DNA of 64,000 nt from Paraburkholderia ribeironis (GTDB taxonomy: Bacteria; Pseudomonadota; Gammaproteobacteria; Burkholderiales; Burkholderiaceae), in the NCBI RefSeq assembly GCF_900019265.1, contig NZ_CYGX02000060.1:1-64000 (forward strand). The letters are read 5' to 3'. Numbering within the stretch: the stretch's first letter is position 1; every line of letters begins with the position of its first letter. The notes beneath the pieces were generated by a model. That model worked only from the letters and a program-made list of their open reading frames with translations, made no database searches and was not told the origin of the DNA. The translations under genes were made by a program, and so were the position numbers. Below are positions 28,802-37,224 of the stretch, piece by piece.

Positions 28802-30412
28802 TCAGACGCGCATGGGCTGCTCGGGCAACACCACGAAAAAGGTCGATCCCGCGCCTTCGGCCGACTCGACCCACACGCGCCCGCCATGCCGCTCCACCGT
28901 GCGCCGCACCACCGCGAGGCCGATACCGTCGCCGGTCGCAACCTCGCCGTGCAGACGCTGGAACGCCCGGAACACCTTCGACACATACGCGGCCGGAATG
29001 CCAAGCCCGTTGTCGCGGACGTAATACGTGCGCATGCGAACCGCGCCCGGCCCGGTTTCGTCGACGGCTTCGGGCTCCAGCGCGCCGACCTCGATACGTC
29101 CATGACGCGCCGGGTCGAGGAAATTCAACGCGTTACCGATCAGGTTACTGAAGATCTGCTCGAGCGCGGCCGGGTCGCCCCATGCGGGCGGCAATTCGCG
29201 CACCGTGACGACCGCCGCGCGCTGGCTGATCGGCCCCTGCAGCGCATCGACCACCCGCCCTACCACACGCCCGACGCTGACCCGCTGCCAATGGTATTCG
29301 AGCCGGCCGGCGCGCGAGATCCGCAGCAAGGCATCGATGATCGCCGCCGCCCGCATCACCGCGGATCGCAGGTAATGCAGCGATTCGCGTGCGTCGCCAT
29401 CGAGTATATGCACCATGCGCCGATGTTCCGCCTCCGGCAAGCCGGCCTGCCCGACGATGCTGTCCAGCTCGTCGCACGACATCTGCAATTCCTTCGAAAA
29501 GCCCTGCAGATTCACCAGCGGCGAGCGCAGATCGTGCGACACGCTGTAGATGAACATTTCGTTGTCTTGCGTTTCCTGGCGCAGCGCTTCGTTGACGCCC
29601 GCCAGCTCTCTCGCGCGTGCTTCGAGCCGCGTCTTCAACATGACCTGCTCGTGGTCCGCCTCGCGCAGACGGGCGTCGGTTTGATGCAGCACGGCATCGA
29701 GCGCGGCAATTTCGTCGCGGCCCGACAACGGCGCCGCCAGCGGCCGGCCGCTGCCCAGCCGCTCGGCGTTGTCGGTCAATACTTCCAGCCGCCGGCCGAT
29801 GCTGCGCGCGAAGCTCACCGCGGTGGCCGCCCAGATCAACATCGAACCCAGCACCGCGGCGATCAGCGCGTATTGCTGACGATCGCGCCGGCGCGTAAGC
29901 GCGGCCGAGCGTTCGGTATCGAGCCGCGCGGCCTCGTCGCCGAATGCGGCAAGTTCGTCGCGAACCTGCGCGATCTGCTTCGGCAATGCACTGGTTTCCA
30001 GCGCGACATAGGATTTCACGCTGCGCCCCTGATGCAGCGCCGTCGAAATTGCGGCGGTCTGCTCGCGATAGGCATCGACCGCGCGCTGCATGTTGCGTAC
30101 GCGTTCGACTTGCTGTGGCGTGTCGCTGACCAGCGCATCGAGCTTCGACAGACGATCGGCAAGGTCGACCCATACCGCCTGGTGGTCGATCAGCGATGCG
30201 TCGCCGATCGCCATCGCCGTGCGCACCCGCGCTGCCTCACGCAGCAGCGGATCGACCAGCGCCGACGATTGATAGAGGATCTGCCTGCTGTTGTTGACCC
30301 ACTGCGCAGCCTGCGCTGTCTGCTCCTGGGTATCGAAGACGACGCCAAGGAGCGCCAGCTCGACCGCGCTCGGCACTGCAATCAGCAGCAGCCCCCTGGT
30401 GAATAGTTTCAT
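28802..30412 (-). CDS. Membrane histidine kinase with CHASE3-like sensor domain
   Basis: A 536-residue kinase. TM1 is at about residues 7-25, a helical periplasmic domain of the CHASE3/four-helix type at 28-178, TM2 at about 181-203, then a HAMP region (RSIGRRLEVLTDNAERLGSG). A coiled coil leads to the phospho-accepting His293 in SVSHDLRSPLVNLQGFSKEL. The ATP-binding domain has NLIGNALNFL, VRDNGLGIP and GDGIGLAVV. Kinases with this HDLRSPL/QGFS form usually pair with Rcp1-like single-domain receivers, and one lies immediately downstream. It is the first gene of the trio, divergent from the 30806-31297 gene. Confidence 0.9.
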   Translation of the reverse strand: MKLFTRGLLLIAVPSAVELALLGVVFDTQEQTAQAAQWVNNSRQILYQSSALVDPLLREAARVRTAMAIGDASLIDHQAVWVDLADRLSKLDALVSDTPQQVERVRNMQRAVDAYREQTAAISTALHQGRSVKSYVALETSALPKQIAQVRDELAAFGDEAARLDTERSAALTRRRDRQQYALIAAVLGSMLIWAATAVSFARSIGRRLEVLTDNAERLGSGRPLAAPLSGRDEIAALDAVLHQTDARLREADHEQVMLKTRLEARARELAGVNEALRQETQDNEMFIYSVSHDLRSPLVNLQGFSKELQMSCDELDSIVGQAGLPEAEHRRMVHILDGDARESLHYLRSAVMRAAAIIDALLRISRAGRLEYHWQRVSVGRVVGRVVDALQGPISQRAAVVTVRELPPAWGDPAALEQIFSNLIGNALNFLDPARHGRIEVGALEPEAVDETGPGAVRMRTYYVRDNGLGIPAAYVSKVFRAFQRLHGEVATGDGIGLAVVRRTVERHGGRVWVESAEGAGSTFFVVLPEQPMRV

Positions 30413-30805
30413 GTTCGCCCGAAGGGTCGTTCAAGCCGCGGTGGTTCGCGAGCACCGGTTTCGCCTCGCGAGGCTCGCGCGCCGCAACGGCAACTGGCCG
30501 GCGAGCGCGGCGCAGTGCAGCCGGACGGGCCATTATCGACGCGAATCAGGGATATTTCAACGCAGTGGCAAGATGCGCCTGACCACACAAAAACGACTTT
30601 TTTATTAGGATGGGATGTTTTTTCCGCGTCTCGTGCGTCTATGATGGAGACAGATGTGCTTGGAAGCGAAAGCGCGCGGCGAGACGGTTCGGCATGATTC
30701 GTGCGGGAGGGGGTGAGGCGGCATAGTCGTCGAATCACCGTGAATCCGGCCTTGTCGTATGCTATAAAAGATCGACGTGCGGCGCGCGAAGCCGGGAGTT
30801 GTCGC
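30413..30805. other. Divergent intergenic region
   Basis: A 393-base stretch between the membrane kinase (minus) and the uncharacterised gene (plus). It is locally A/T-rich around 30590-30615 (TTTTTTATTAGGATGGGATG), a plausible promoter area, but no clear paired promoter elements were found. A minus-strand open frame overlapping the next gene is rejected as a shadow. Confidence 0.45.
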
Positions 30806-31297
30806 ATGAGGACGCTGCGTTTCTTGCAATTCTTTTTCAGGCGAATTTTTATGTCCTTCCCGAAAAAGCGTAGACGCGCGAAGGTGGACGGCGATGAGTC
30901 GTTCCTCGCGGTACTGCGGCATTTCAAGCCGTTCGGTCAGCTCGACACCAAGATTGCGCGAGCGCGAGCGCAAGACGAACCGGTTCTCTATGCGCATGTG
31001 CTGCCCGGGCTCGACGTGCTCCTGTGCAGCGTACGCGGGGCCCAACCTCCCTATCCGGCACCGGCCGAGTTGCGGCGGCGCTGTATCGAATCCATCACCA
31101 ATGCACTGGAGCAGCCACTCGATGGACTCGAGAACGGCGGCTACTGGTATGAGGCGGACGGCTTCGGCTTCCTGGTGTTTGCCAGCCGGGCGCGCGGCAA
31201 GATCCTGATGGAATTCGGCGCCACGCGAGTGGGCTCGCGTCGCGGGGTGCGTCGGCAGGATGCGGCTGGCGATGCCACGCCGCGCTCGTTAAGGTAG
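30806..31297 (+). CDS. Uncharacterised protein
   Basis: A 163-residue product with a basic, aromatic N-terminus (MRTLRFLQFFFRRIFMSFPKKRRRAK) and then a soluble domain with a balanced composition (VLRHFKPFGQLDTKI ... VLYAHVLPGLDVLLCSV ... GYWYEADGFGFLVFASRARG). I chose the ATG at 30806 because GGGAG lies 7 bases upstream; a second ATG at 30851 is possible. The first half of the N-terminus is too basic to be a good signal peptide. I do not recognise a family. It is divergent from the kinase trio. The C-terminal 25 residues are Arg/Ala-rich and may be unstructured. Confidence 0.6.
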   Translation: MRTLRFLQFFFRRIFMSFPKKRRRAKVDGDESFLAVLRHFKPFGQLDTKIARARAQDEPVLYAHVLPGLDVLLCSVRGAQPPYPAPAELRRRCIESITNALEQPLDGLENGGYWYEADGFGFLVFASRARGKILMEFGATRVGSRRGVRRQDAAGDATPRSLR

Positions 31298-31343
31298 GCG
31301 CGTTTGCGCTTGCCCCGGGCAACGCCGCTGATTCGACCGGCGG

Positions 31344-31386
31344 CGTTGCGTTGCGCTGCGTTGTGTCGCGTCGCGTCGCGTTGCGT
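31344..31386. repeat. Degenerate 5-bp tandem repeat
   Basis: About eight units of TTGCG/TCGCG/CTGCG run from 31344 to 31386 in the gap between the uncharacterised gene and the AsmA-family gene. No gene overlaps it. It looks like simple slippage sequence. Confidence 0.6.
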
Positions 31387-31568
31387 TTATTTCCTTCCCC
31401 TGCCTTTCCCACCTTCCCTTGCATTCGAACTCGCCGTGCACGGCCGCGCGTGCATGCATGCCACGCTAGATCATCGTCCAGGAAGTTGAACGACTGGCCG
31501 CCGCCAACAATCCAGCTCAACCAGTGCGCAGGCAGTCGGTGGTCAATCCGCAGGCGCTGCGGACAAGC

Positions 31569-33980
31569 TCAGCTGCCCTTGTACTGCGCAGCGCTCGCCG
31601 GCGAGATGACTGCGGGTTTCCCGTTCGCTCCCGCGGACGACGGCGCTCCGCCAGCGGACTTGTTGACCGGCACGCCATCGAGAGAAAGCGCAGCCTTGGG
31701 CTGCTGCCTGACGCCAGGCGGCGGCGCCTTCGGTGCCTGACGCACCTGTGCCAGCAACTGCGCGCACGGCAACGGCTGGTTGTTGCTGGGAGCCAGCAAC
31801 GGAATCAGTGCCGCAAACGGATTGATCAGGCCAAGGCCGATCACCGCGCCGCCTCGCAGCGCCAGCGCGGCGGCGTTGACGCCAACGCGCGGATTCTTGA
31901 ACGTGCCCTTCGCGTACAACGGCGAACGCAGCGAAAACACCCTGAAGCCCTTGGTATGCGGATGCACGCCGAGGTCAATGGTCTCGTCGCGCAGATTCAC
32001 GTGGCCGTCGATATTGATCACCGCGTCGTCGGTATCGAGCGCGAAGACGCGCGCCTCGAGCACGCCGTCGGTGGCGACGAAATGGGCGGCGGCGCAGTTG
32101 ATGTTCACGTCGCGTTCGTCGAACAGCTTTTCATACACGACGTTCGCCACGTTCAGCCCGGCCGCCTCCATCAGCAAACGGCTTATCGTGCCTTGCGTCA
32201 CCAGCGCCTTCAACTCGCCGTTGGAGGTCGCCGCCAGCGCCGCCGGTGAATTGCCGGTCGCGGTCAACGCGGCGTCGCCGTTGATTTCGCCGAGCGCGTT
32301 CTGCATCGTCTTGAAGTTCGGGAACAATTGCTTGAGCTTCAGATGCCGCGCCGACGTCGAAAAGCGGCCCTTCAGCGGCGCCGCGCTGCCATCCAGGCGA
32401 ATGTCCGACGCGAGCGAGCCGCCTGCCACGCCAAATTTCAGCGGCTCCAGCGACAGCACGCCATCGGTCAGCACGACATGCGTGTATAGATCGGTGATCG
32501 GCAGGTTCGAGTTCTTGATGATGCGCCGGCCGGTGAACTTGACATCGGCGTCGATCGCTTTCCAGCGGTCGGTACGGAATTCCTCGACCGGCAGCACACG
32601 GTCGCTCGGTTGCGCCGTCGTGTCACCGCGCTTCGCCTTGCTGGCTTTCGAGTCCGCGCCGATCACCGGCGCGAGGTCGGCGAACTGCAACTGGTGCGAC
32701 ACCAGCTCGCCCTGCAGCAGGGGACGCGGCTCGCGCGCCGTATAGGTCAACGAACCGTTCAGATCGCTCCCGCCGACCCGGCCGGTAAAATTGTCATATT
32801 TGAAGACATTGCCACTGGACTTGAACTGGCCGATCAGATGTCCATCGGTCGCATAGGGCGGCGTCTCGGGCAACGTCACGCCGGTCAGAGAGTACAGACG
32901 CGCCATGCTGGCGCCTTGCAGCCAGAGGCGCAGATCGAGCGCCGCGAGATGCGCCGGATCGGTGATCGTGCCGACCAGGGCGACATGCAGATCGGCCGCT
33001 TTGACGTCGGCCTGCACGGGGAACGGCCGGTTCGCGTCCTGCAGCGCGAGCACGCCGCCGACTTTGCCGCTGCCCGAGACCGGCGTTTTGTTGTAGGTGC
33101 CCTTGACGGTCCAGGCAATCGCGTACAGCGGAATCTCGCGCTTGCCAGCGGGCGCCGTGGTTGTCCCGCCAACGCCCGACGCGTGGACATCGGTCGACGC
33201 CGCGCCGGACGCTGCCGCCGCCGAAGCCTCGGCGGCCTCCGACGCCGCCTCCGACGCCGCCTGTGCGTTGGCCTGTGCGTTGGCCTGTGCGTTGGCCTGT
33301 GCGCTCAGCTTGCCGGCGCCCGCCTTGCCGAGCGCTTGCGCCGACGCACTGCGCGACGCAGCTTCCTGCTGTTTCATTGCCTCGCCGATTGGAATCGGCT
33401 GGCCGAGCGTATCGATGGCCATCTGCAGTTCGACCTTCTTCTGCTGATCGGACAGCGCGACATTGCCTCGCGCGAACGCGATGTCGTGCAGATCGAGCCG
33501 CCATTCGGACGGCCCGCTCGACGACGGCAGTTTGAAGGTCCAGTTGTTGCGCCCATCGAGCAGACGTTCGAGATCGACGGAAGGGTTCACGAGGTTGATC
33601 GAGGGAATCACGATATCGTGTGCGAGCAGCGGCAGCACCTTGACCTCGAAATCGATTTCATCGAGCGTGGCGAAGTGCGGCTGCGTCGTCCACTCGGGAT
33701 TGCCTATCGTGATGTTGGCCGCCGAAAAGCGCGGCCAGGGCAGCCAGCCGCGCCAGCCGATTTCGCCGACCGGATGCCGCCAGCCCACTTTCAGATCGCC
33801 GTCGATCGCGAACGGGCGGCCGATTGCCTGCGTGACCTTGTCGTCGATATAAGGCCTCGCGCGATTCCAGTCGAAGGTGAGAATGAAGATGACCAGTGCA
33901 ATGATCAGGATGACGATAGCCGCGAGCAGCCACGCGATGACTTTTACGATCCGTCGTCCGATGGTGCTCGACACTGGCAT
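31569..33980 (-). CDS. AsmA-family protein
   Basis: AsmA-like proteins are anchored in the inner membrane, have a long beta-rich periplasmic groove, and are thought to carry phospholipids toward the outer membrane. The 803-residue product has a membrane segment at about residues 13-35 (AWLLAAIVILIIALVIFILTF), then the AsmA N-terminal motif RPYIDDKVTQAIGRPFAIDG. The C-terminal AsmA_2-type region includes NLRDETIDLGVHPHTKGF and LRGGAVIGLGLINPFAALI. I chose the ATG at 33980 because GGAG lies upstream. Residues about 225-260 are an A/Q/N/S-rich tandem-repeat linker. It is divergent from the fetAB-like pair. Confidence 0.9.
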   Translation of the reverse strand: MPVSSTIGRRIVKVIAWLLAAIVILIIALVIFILTFDWNRARPYIDDKVTQAIGRPFAIDGDLKVGWRHPVGEIGWRGWLPWPRFSAANITIGNPEWTTQPHFATLDEIDFEVKVLPLLAHDIVIPSINLVNPSVDLERLLDGRNNWTFKLPSSSGPSEWRLDLHDIAFARGNVALSDQQKKVELQMAIDTLGQPIPIGEAMKQQEAASRSASAQALGKAGAGKLSAQANAQANAQANAQAASEAASEAAEASAAAASGAASTDVHASGVGGTTTAPAGKREIPLYAIAWTVKGTYNKTPVSGSGKVGGVLALQDANRPFPVQADVKAADLHVALVGTITDPAHLAALDLRLWLQGASMARLYSLTGVTLPETPPYATDGHLIGQFKSSGNVFKYDNFTGRVGGSDLNGSLTYTAREPRPLLQGELVSHQLQFADLAPVIGADSKASKAKRGDTTAQPSDRVLPVEEFRTDRWKAIDADVKFTGRRIIKNSNLPITDLYTHVVLTDGVLSLEPLKFGVAGGSLASDIRLDGSAAPLKGRFSTSARHLKLKQLFPNFKTMQNALGEINGDAALTATGNSPAALAATSNGELKALVTQGTISRLLMEAAGLNVANVVYEKLFDERDVNINCAAAHFVATDGVLEARVFALDTDDAVINIDGHVNLRDETIDLGVHPHTKGFRVFSLRSPLYAKGTFKNPRVGVNAAALALRGGAVIGLGLINPFAALIPLLAPSNNQPLPCAQLLAQVRQAPKAPPPGVRQQPKAALSLDGVPVNKSAGGAPSSAGANGKPAVISPASAAQYKGS
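33259..33306 (-). repeat. 12-bp tandem repeat in the AsmA-like gene
   Basis: GCCTGTGCGTTG is present as three perfect copies (33259-33294) and one altered copy. On the minus strand it encodes (AQAN)n. Neighbouring GCCTCCGACGCC units add further repetition. The 12-bp unit keeps the frame, so copy number can vary without inactivating the gene. Confidence 0.85.
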
Positions 33981-34166
33981 TGAAAGGCTCCGTAATTGTT
34001 CAAGGTTTGGGGGATCGAGTAGCAGGTATCGTGCCCGAATGTCCGGCGATGAGTCGCGTCGCCGCTGTCGTTTTATCATGCTGCACAGCCGGACGACAGA
34101 TCGGCAGCACGTCTGCGGCCAGAAAAATGCCCCACTCACGCCACTCACCCCGCGACCATCCACCTC

Positions 34167-34880
34167 ATGACCGATGTTCCCCTCGTCCTCGCCGACAGCA
34201 TCGTGCGGCGCGACGCACTGCGCGGCCAGACGCTATTGCAGCCGACCACCTTCGTGTTGCACGCGGGCGACCGCGTCGCGATCACCGGACCGTCCGGCTC
34301 CGGCAAGAGCGTGTTTCTGCGCGCGCTCGCCCTGCTCGATCCGCTCGACGCCGGACGCATCATGTGGCGTGGCGCAGCGGTCGAGCGCGCCGCGATTCCG
34401 CGTTACCGGCGTCACGTCGCCTATATCCGCCAACGGCCCGCGGTGCTCGACGGCAGCGTCGAGGACAATCTGCGCTACCCGTTCGAGTTGCGCGCCTATC
34501 GCGACGTGCGCTTCGACCGCGTGCGGGCGGCCAGTCTCGCCGCCGAGGCCGGCCGCGGCGACGACTTTCTCGACAAGCGCGCGAGCGAGCTGTCCGGCGG
34601 CGAAGCGCAGATCGCCGCGCTGATTCGCGTGCTGCAGCTCGCACCCGACGTGCTGCTGCTCGATGAACCCACCGCGTCGCTCGACCCGCAGTCCTCGCGT
34701 GCGATCGAAGCTCTGGTGCATGCGTGGTTCGACGCCGATCCGGGCCGCCGCGCGTCGATCTGGGTGTCACACGACCCGGCGCAAGCCGCGCGCATGAGCA
34801 AGCGGCATCTGACGATGCGCGCCGGCGTGCTGGACGAAACCACGGCGGCCGCGCCCGCGCGCCAGGAGCTGGGCCAATGA
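34167..34880 (+). CDS. ABC exporter ATP-binding protein, FetA/YbbL type
   Basis: ATPase subunit of a two-component ABC transporter. The 237-residue product has Walker A GPSGSGKSVFLRAL, Q-loop YIRQRPAVL, signature LSGGEAQIAAL, Walker B DVLLLDEPTASLD and the switch histidine in VSHDPAQAA. It overlaps the downstream permease gene by 4 bases (ATGA), indicating translational coupling. E. coli FetAB is linked to iron export and peroxide tolerance; that role is transferred by similarity only. Confidence 0.88.
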   Translation: MTDVPLVLADSIVRRDALRGQTLLQPTTFVLHAGDRVAITGPSGSGKSVFLRALALLDPLDAGRIMWRGAAVERAAIPRYRRHVAYIRQRPAVLDGSVEDNLRYPFELRAYRDVRFDRVRAASLAAEAGRGDDFLDKRASELSGGEAQIAALIRVLQLAPDVLLLDEPTASLDPQSSRAIEALVHAWFDADPGRRASIWVSHDPAQAARMSKRHLTMRAGVLDETTAAAPARQELGQ

Positions 34881-35683
34881 CATTGCAAAATCTGAGTCTG
34901 TGGGACGTCGCGATCGCGGCGCTGCTGATCGTCGTGAACGGCGCGGTATCGGTGGCGCTCAAGCTCGATCTCGAACGCAAGCTCGCGTGGGCCGCGGTGC
35001 GTACCGTCGTGCAGTTGCTGGCGATCGGCTATGTGCTCGGCTGGGTGTTCCGCTACGACCGCTGGTTCGTCGTGCTGCCGCTGATGATCGTGATGACGCT
35101 GATCGCCGGCATCGCGGGCGCACAGCGCGGCAGGCACACCTACACCGGGCAACGCGCGGACAGTGTGCTGTCGATCTGGGTCAGTTCGTGGCTGGTGGCT
35201 GCGGTCGGGCTGTTCGTCGTGATCCGCATTCATCCGTGGTACGCGCCGCAGTATGCGATTCCGATCCTCGGCATGATTCTCGGCAATACGCTCACCGGGG
35301 TTTCGCTTGGCATCGAACGGATGACCGAGGAATTGACCGCGCGGCGCGACCGTGTCGACATGGCGCTCGCGCTCGGCGCGACGCGTTGGGAAGCGGCGCA
35401 GGCGCCGGCGCGTCAGGCCGTGCGTGCGGGCATGATGCCGACGCTGAACCAGATGGCGGTGGTCGGCGTGGTGAGTCTGCCCGGCATGATGACCGGCCAG
35501 GTGCTGGCCGGTCAGTCACCGTTGCAGGCCGTGCGCTATCAGATCGTCATCATGTTCCTGATTGCGGCGGCGTCGGCGTTGGGCACGGTGGGCGCGGTGT
35601 TGCTGACATACCGGCGGCTGTTCTCGGCCGAACACCGGTTTCTGTCGGCGCGGCTGCTAGAACGCATGGCGGCTCGGCGATGA
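34877..35683 (+). CDS. ABC exporter permease, FetB/YbbM type (UPF0014)
   Basis: Membrane subunit paired with the preceding ATPase. The 268-residue product begins MTLQNLSLWDVAIAALLIVVNG, with about seven hydrophobic segments. It contains the family core PQYAIPILGMILGNTLTGVSLGIERM and the loop LALGATRWEAAQAPARQAVRAGMMPTLNQM, with the ATPase-coupling helix. The ATG at 34877 sits inside the stop of the ATPase gene. A longer upstream open frame would overlap the ATPase and is rejected. Confidence 0.9.
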   Translation: MTLQNLSLWDVAIAALLIVVNGAVSVALKLDLERKLAWAAVRTVVQLLAIGYVLGWVFRYDRWFVVLPLMIVMTLIAGIAGAQRGRHTYTGQRADSVLSIWVSSWLVAAVGLFVVIRIHPWYAPQYAIPILGMILGNTLTGVSLGIERMTEELTARRDRVDMALALGATRWEAAQAPARQAVRAGMMPTLNQMAVVGVVSLPGMMTGQVLAGQSPLQAVRYQIVIMFLIAAASALGTVGAVLLTYRRLFSAEHRFLSARLLERMAARR

Positions 35684-35779
35684 AGCGTGCCGACAGAGCT
35701 GCATGGGGCGTGCAGCGGCGTGCAGCGCGCCGCACAGGCACGCTTCGTCGGGCCGTACTTCTGTACTTCTGCTTAGCGG

Positions 35780-36343
35780 CTAGCGCTTCGCAGTGATCGC
35801 CACCTGGGTGCCGTCGTTGAGCGTGAGCGTCTTCGTGCTGCCGTTCACCGGCATCGTGAAGCGCAGAATCTGACTGACCGAAACATCGTTCGGACACTTG
35901 AGCGTTTTGCCACCGCTCGTGACGGTCTTCACACCGTGCGGCGTCTGCGCCTGGAAGCTCATCTGCACCGTTGCCGTGCCGTCAGCGGCGACGACCGGCG
36001 CAAAGCGGATCTGCGTCTGGCGAATCATCGCGCCATTGGCATCGAGCGGCAACGACGAGTAGTTCGGGCAATCGTCCGTGCCGGCCACCGGGCCGCCCGG
36101 CGGCACGGTCTTCCATGTGAAGTCGTCCGACTCGCCGGAGCGGATTGTGCGGGTCTCCTGGGAATTGCCAAACTGCTTCGACGTGACGCGAACCGTGTAG
36201 CGGATCGGGCCGTCGAGCGCGGACTGGGACGTCACCGTGATCGGCGTGGCCGCGTGGGCCACCGGCACGAGCATGCCGGGCGCAAGCGCGCAAGCGAGAC
36301 AAGCGACAACCGAAACGGCGGAGAGTTTGAAGCTGGAGCTCAT
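35780..36343 (-). CDS. Secreted protein of unknown function
   Basis: A 187-residue product with a clear signal peptide (LSAVSVVACLACALAPGMLVPVAHAA, cleavage near residue 31). It then has a beta-rich domain containing two cysteines (DDCPNYSSLP, LKCPNDVSV) that could form a disulphide. AGGTGA lies just before the ATG. It is convergent with the fetAB-like pair. It resembles small Burkholderia-type periplasmic proteins of unknown function (possibly the DUF6013 family, from memory and unverified). No enzymatic motif is visible. Confidence 0.75.
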   Translation of the reverse strand: MSSSFKLSAVSVVACLACALAPGMLVPVAHAATPITVTSQSALDGPIRYTVRVTSKQFGNSQETRTIRSGESDDFTWKTVPPGGPVAGTDDCPNYSSLPLDANGAMIRQTQIRFAPVVAADGTATVQMSFQAQTPHGVKTVTSGGKTLKCPNDVSVSQILRFTMPVNGSTKTLTLNDGTQVAITAKR

Positions 36344-36651
36344 ACTGTCACCTCGTTGTTGTGCCGCTGCGCGCCCCGTTCAGCGCTACTGCCTGCGCAC
36401 CGCCCGACTGACGCCGGTCAGGCCGGACAGTCGGCGCGCGAGACACGCAACAGTTTTTGCATGATGCACCACCAGTCTAACGCCAAGCAGGACGCCGCGC
36501 GTGCCGCGTCAGGTCGGGTGTTAACCCGCTTGCGGCGCCGCGTATTCTGCGCCTGTGATCGCAACGGTGCGGGGCTGGCATGACACTCGCGCGGCGCCGT
36601 TTTATGCATTTCAAATCAAACCGACCGGCGCGCAGGGCTGCAACACCGGCC

Positions 36652-36946
36652 GCACGGCTCGATGTGCGCGTGAGCGGGCGCCTCGTCATGGACACTGGCG
36701 AGGTGATCCGCGACGCGCTGCTGGCTGGTTTCGGCAGTGCGCTCAAATCGACGTGGGATATAGCGCCCTGCCCGCGCAGCGCCGAACTAGTCCGCGTGCT
36801 CGACGCCTATCCGCTCGCCGACGATGTGGCGAACCGTGCCATGTATCCGGGGCCACGCGTTCGTGCCGCCGAAGACGCTGGCGTTCATCGAGTTTCTCGC
36901 GGCGCATTTCGGCGATCCGCCGTATTGGGATCAGGAGCCCGAGTGA
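36652..36946 (+). pseudogene. Remnant of a LysR-family regulator, truncated and frameshifted
   Basis: One frame reads LDVRVSGRLVMDTGEVIRDA ... LLAGFG ... ELVRVLDAYPLADDVA, the C-terminal half of a LysR effector-binding domain. The next expected residues continue in the +1 frame from about 36860 as FVPPKTLAFIEFLAAHFGDP followed by PYWDQEPE and a stop at 36944, the canonical LysR end. One extra base lies between about 36847 and 36860. The helix-turn-helix and the first two thirds of the gene are missing. This is decay of a former regulator gene. Confidence 0.8.
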
Positions 36947-37126
36947 GGATGGCCTGGCAAGGTTTGGGCGGGCTCGGCCTGGTGTCGCGTTGGCGGCAGT
37001 CGGGCCGGGGCGCGATAGGGTTGAACGCGCGTCGCCTTCATCAGCGCTTGCTGTGTCTCCCCGTACCGGATTGTTTGTTATCCGAATTAATGTCGGTGTG
37101 CGCGTCGGTTGGCAGACACTCGGCGG

Positions 37127-37224
37127 GCCTGGATCAGCATGCCTGGATCAGCATGCCTGGATCAGCATGCCTGGATCAGCATGCCTGGATCAGCATGCCT
37201 GACTCAGCGCGCCTGACTCAGCGC
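37127..37224. repeat. 14-bp minisatellite overlapping the ligD stop codon
   Basis: GCCTGGATCAGCAT is repeated five times without change (37127-37196), then twice as GCCTGACTCAGCGC (37197-37224). The last altered unit overlaps the final codons and stop of ligD on the minus strand. Each altered unit contains TCA, the reverse complement of the TGA stop, so the array seems to have grown out of the ligD 3' end. Confidence 0.92.

Noticed and set aside
28787..30406. A 539-codon open frame opposite the membrane kinase
   Set aside because: Mirror of the kinase gene, with no recognisable domain and Arg/His-rich sequence.
30605..31045. A 146-codon minus-strand open frame
   Set aside because: It overlaps the better-supported plus-strand gene at 30806-31297 and lacks a ribosome-binding site or protein-like composition.
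37127..37224. CRISPR array
   Set aside because: The 14-bp units are directly adjacent with no spacers, so this is a minisatellite.
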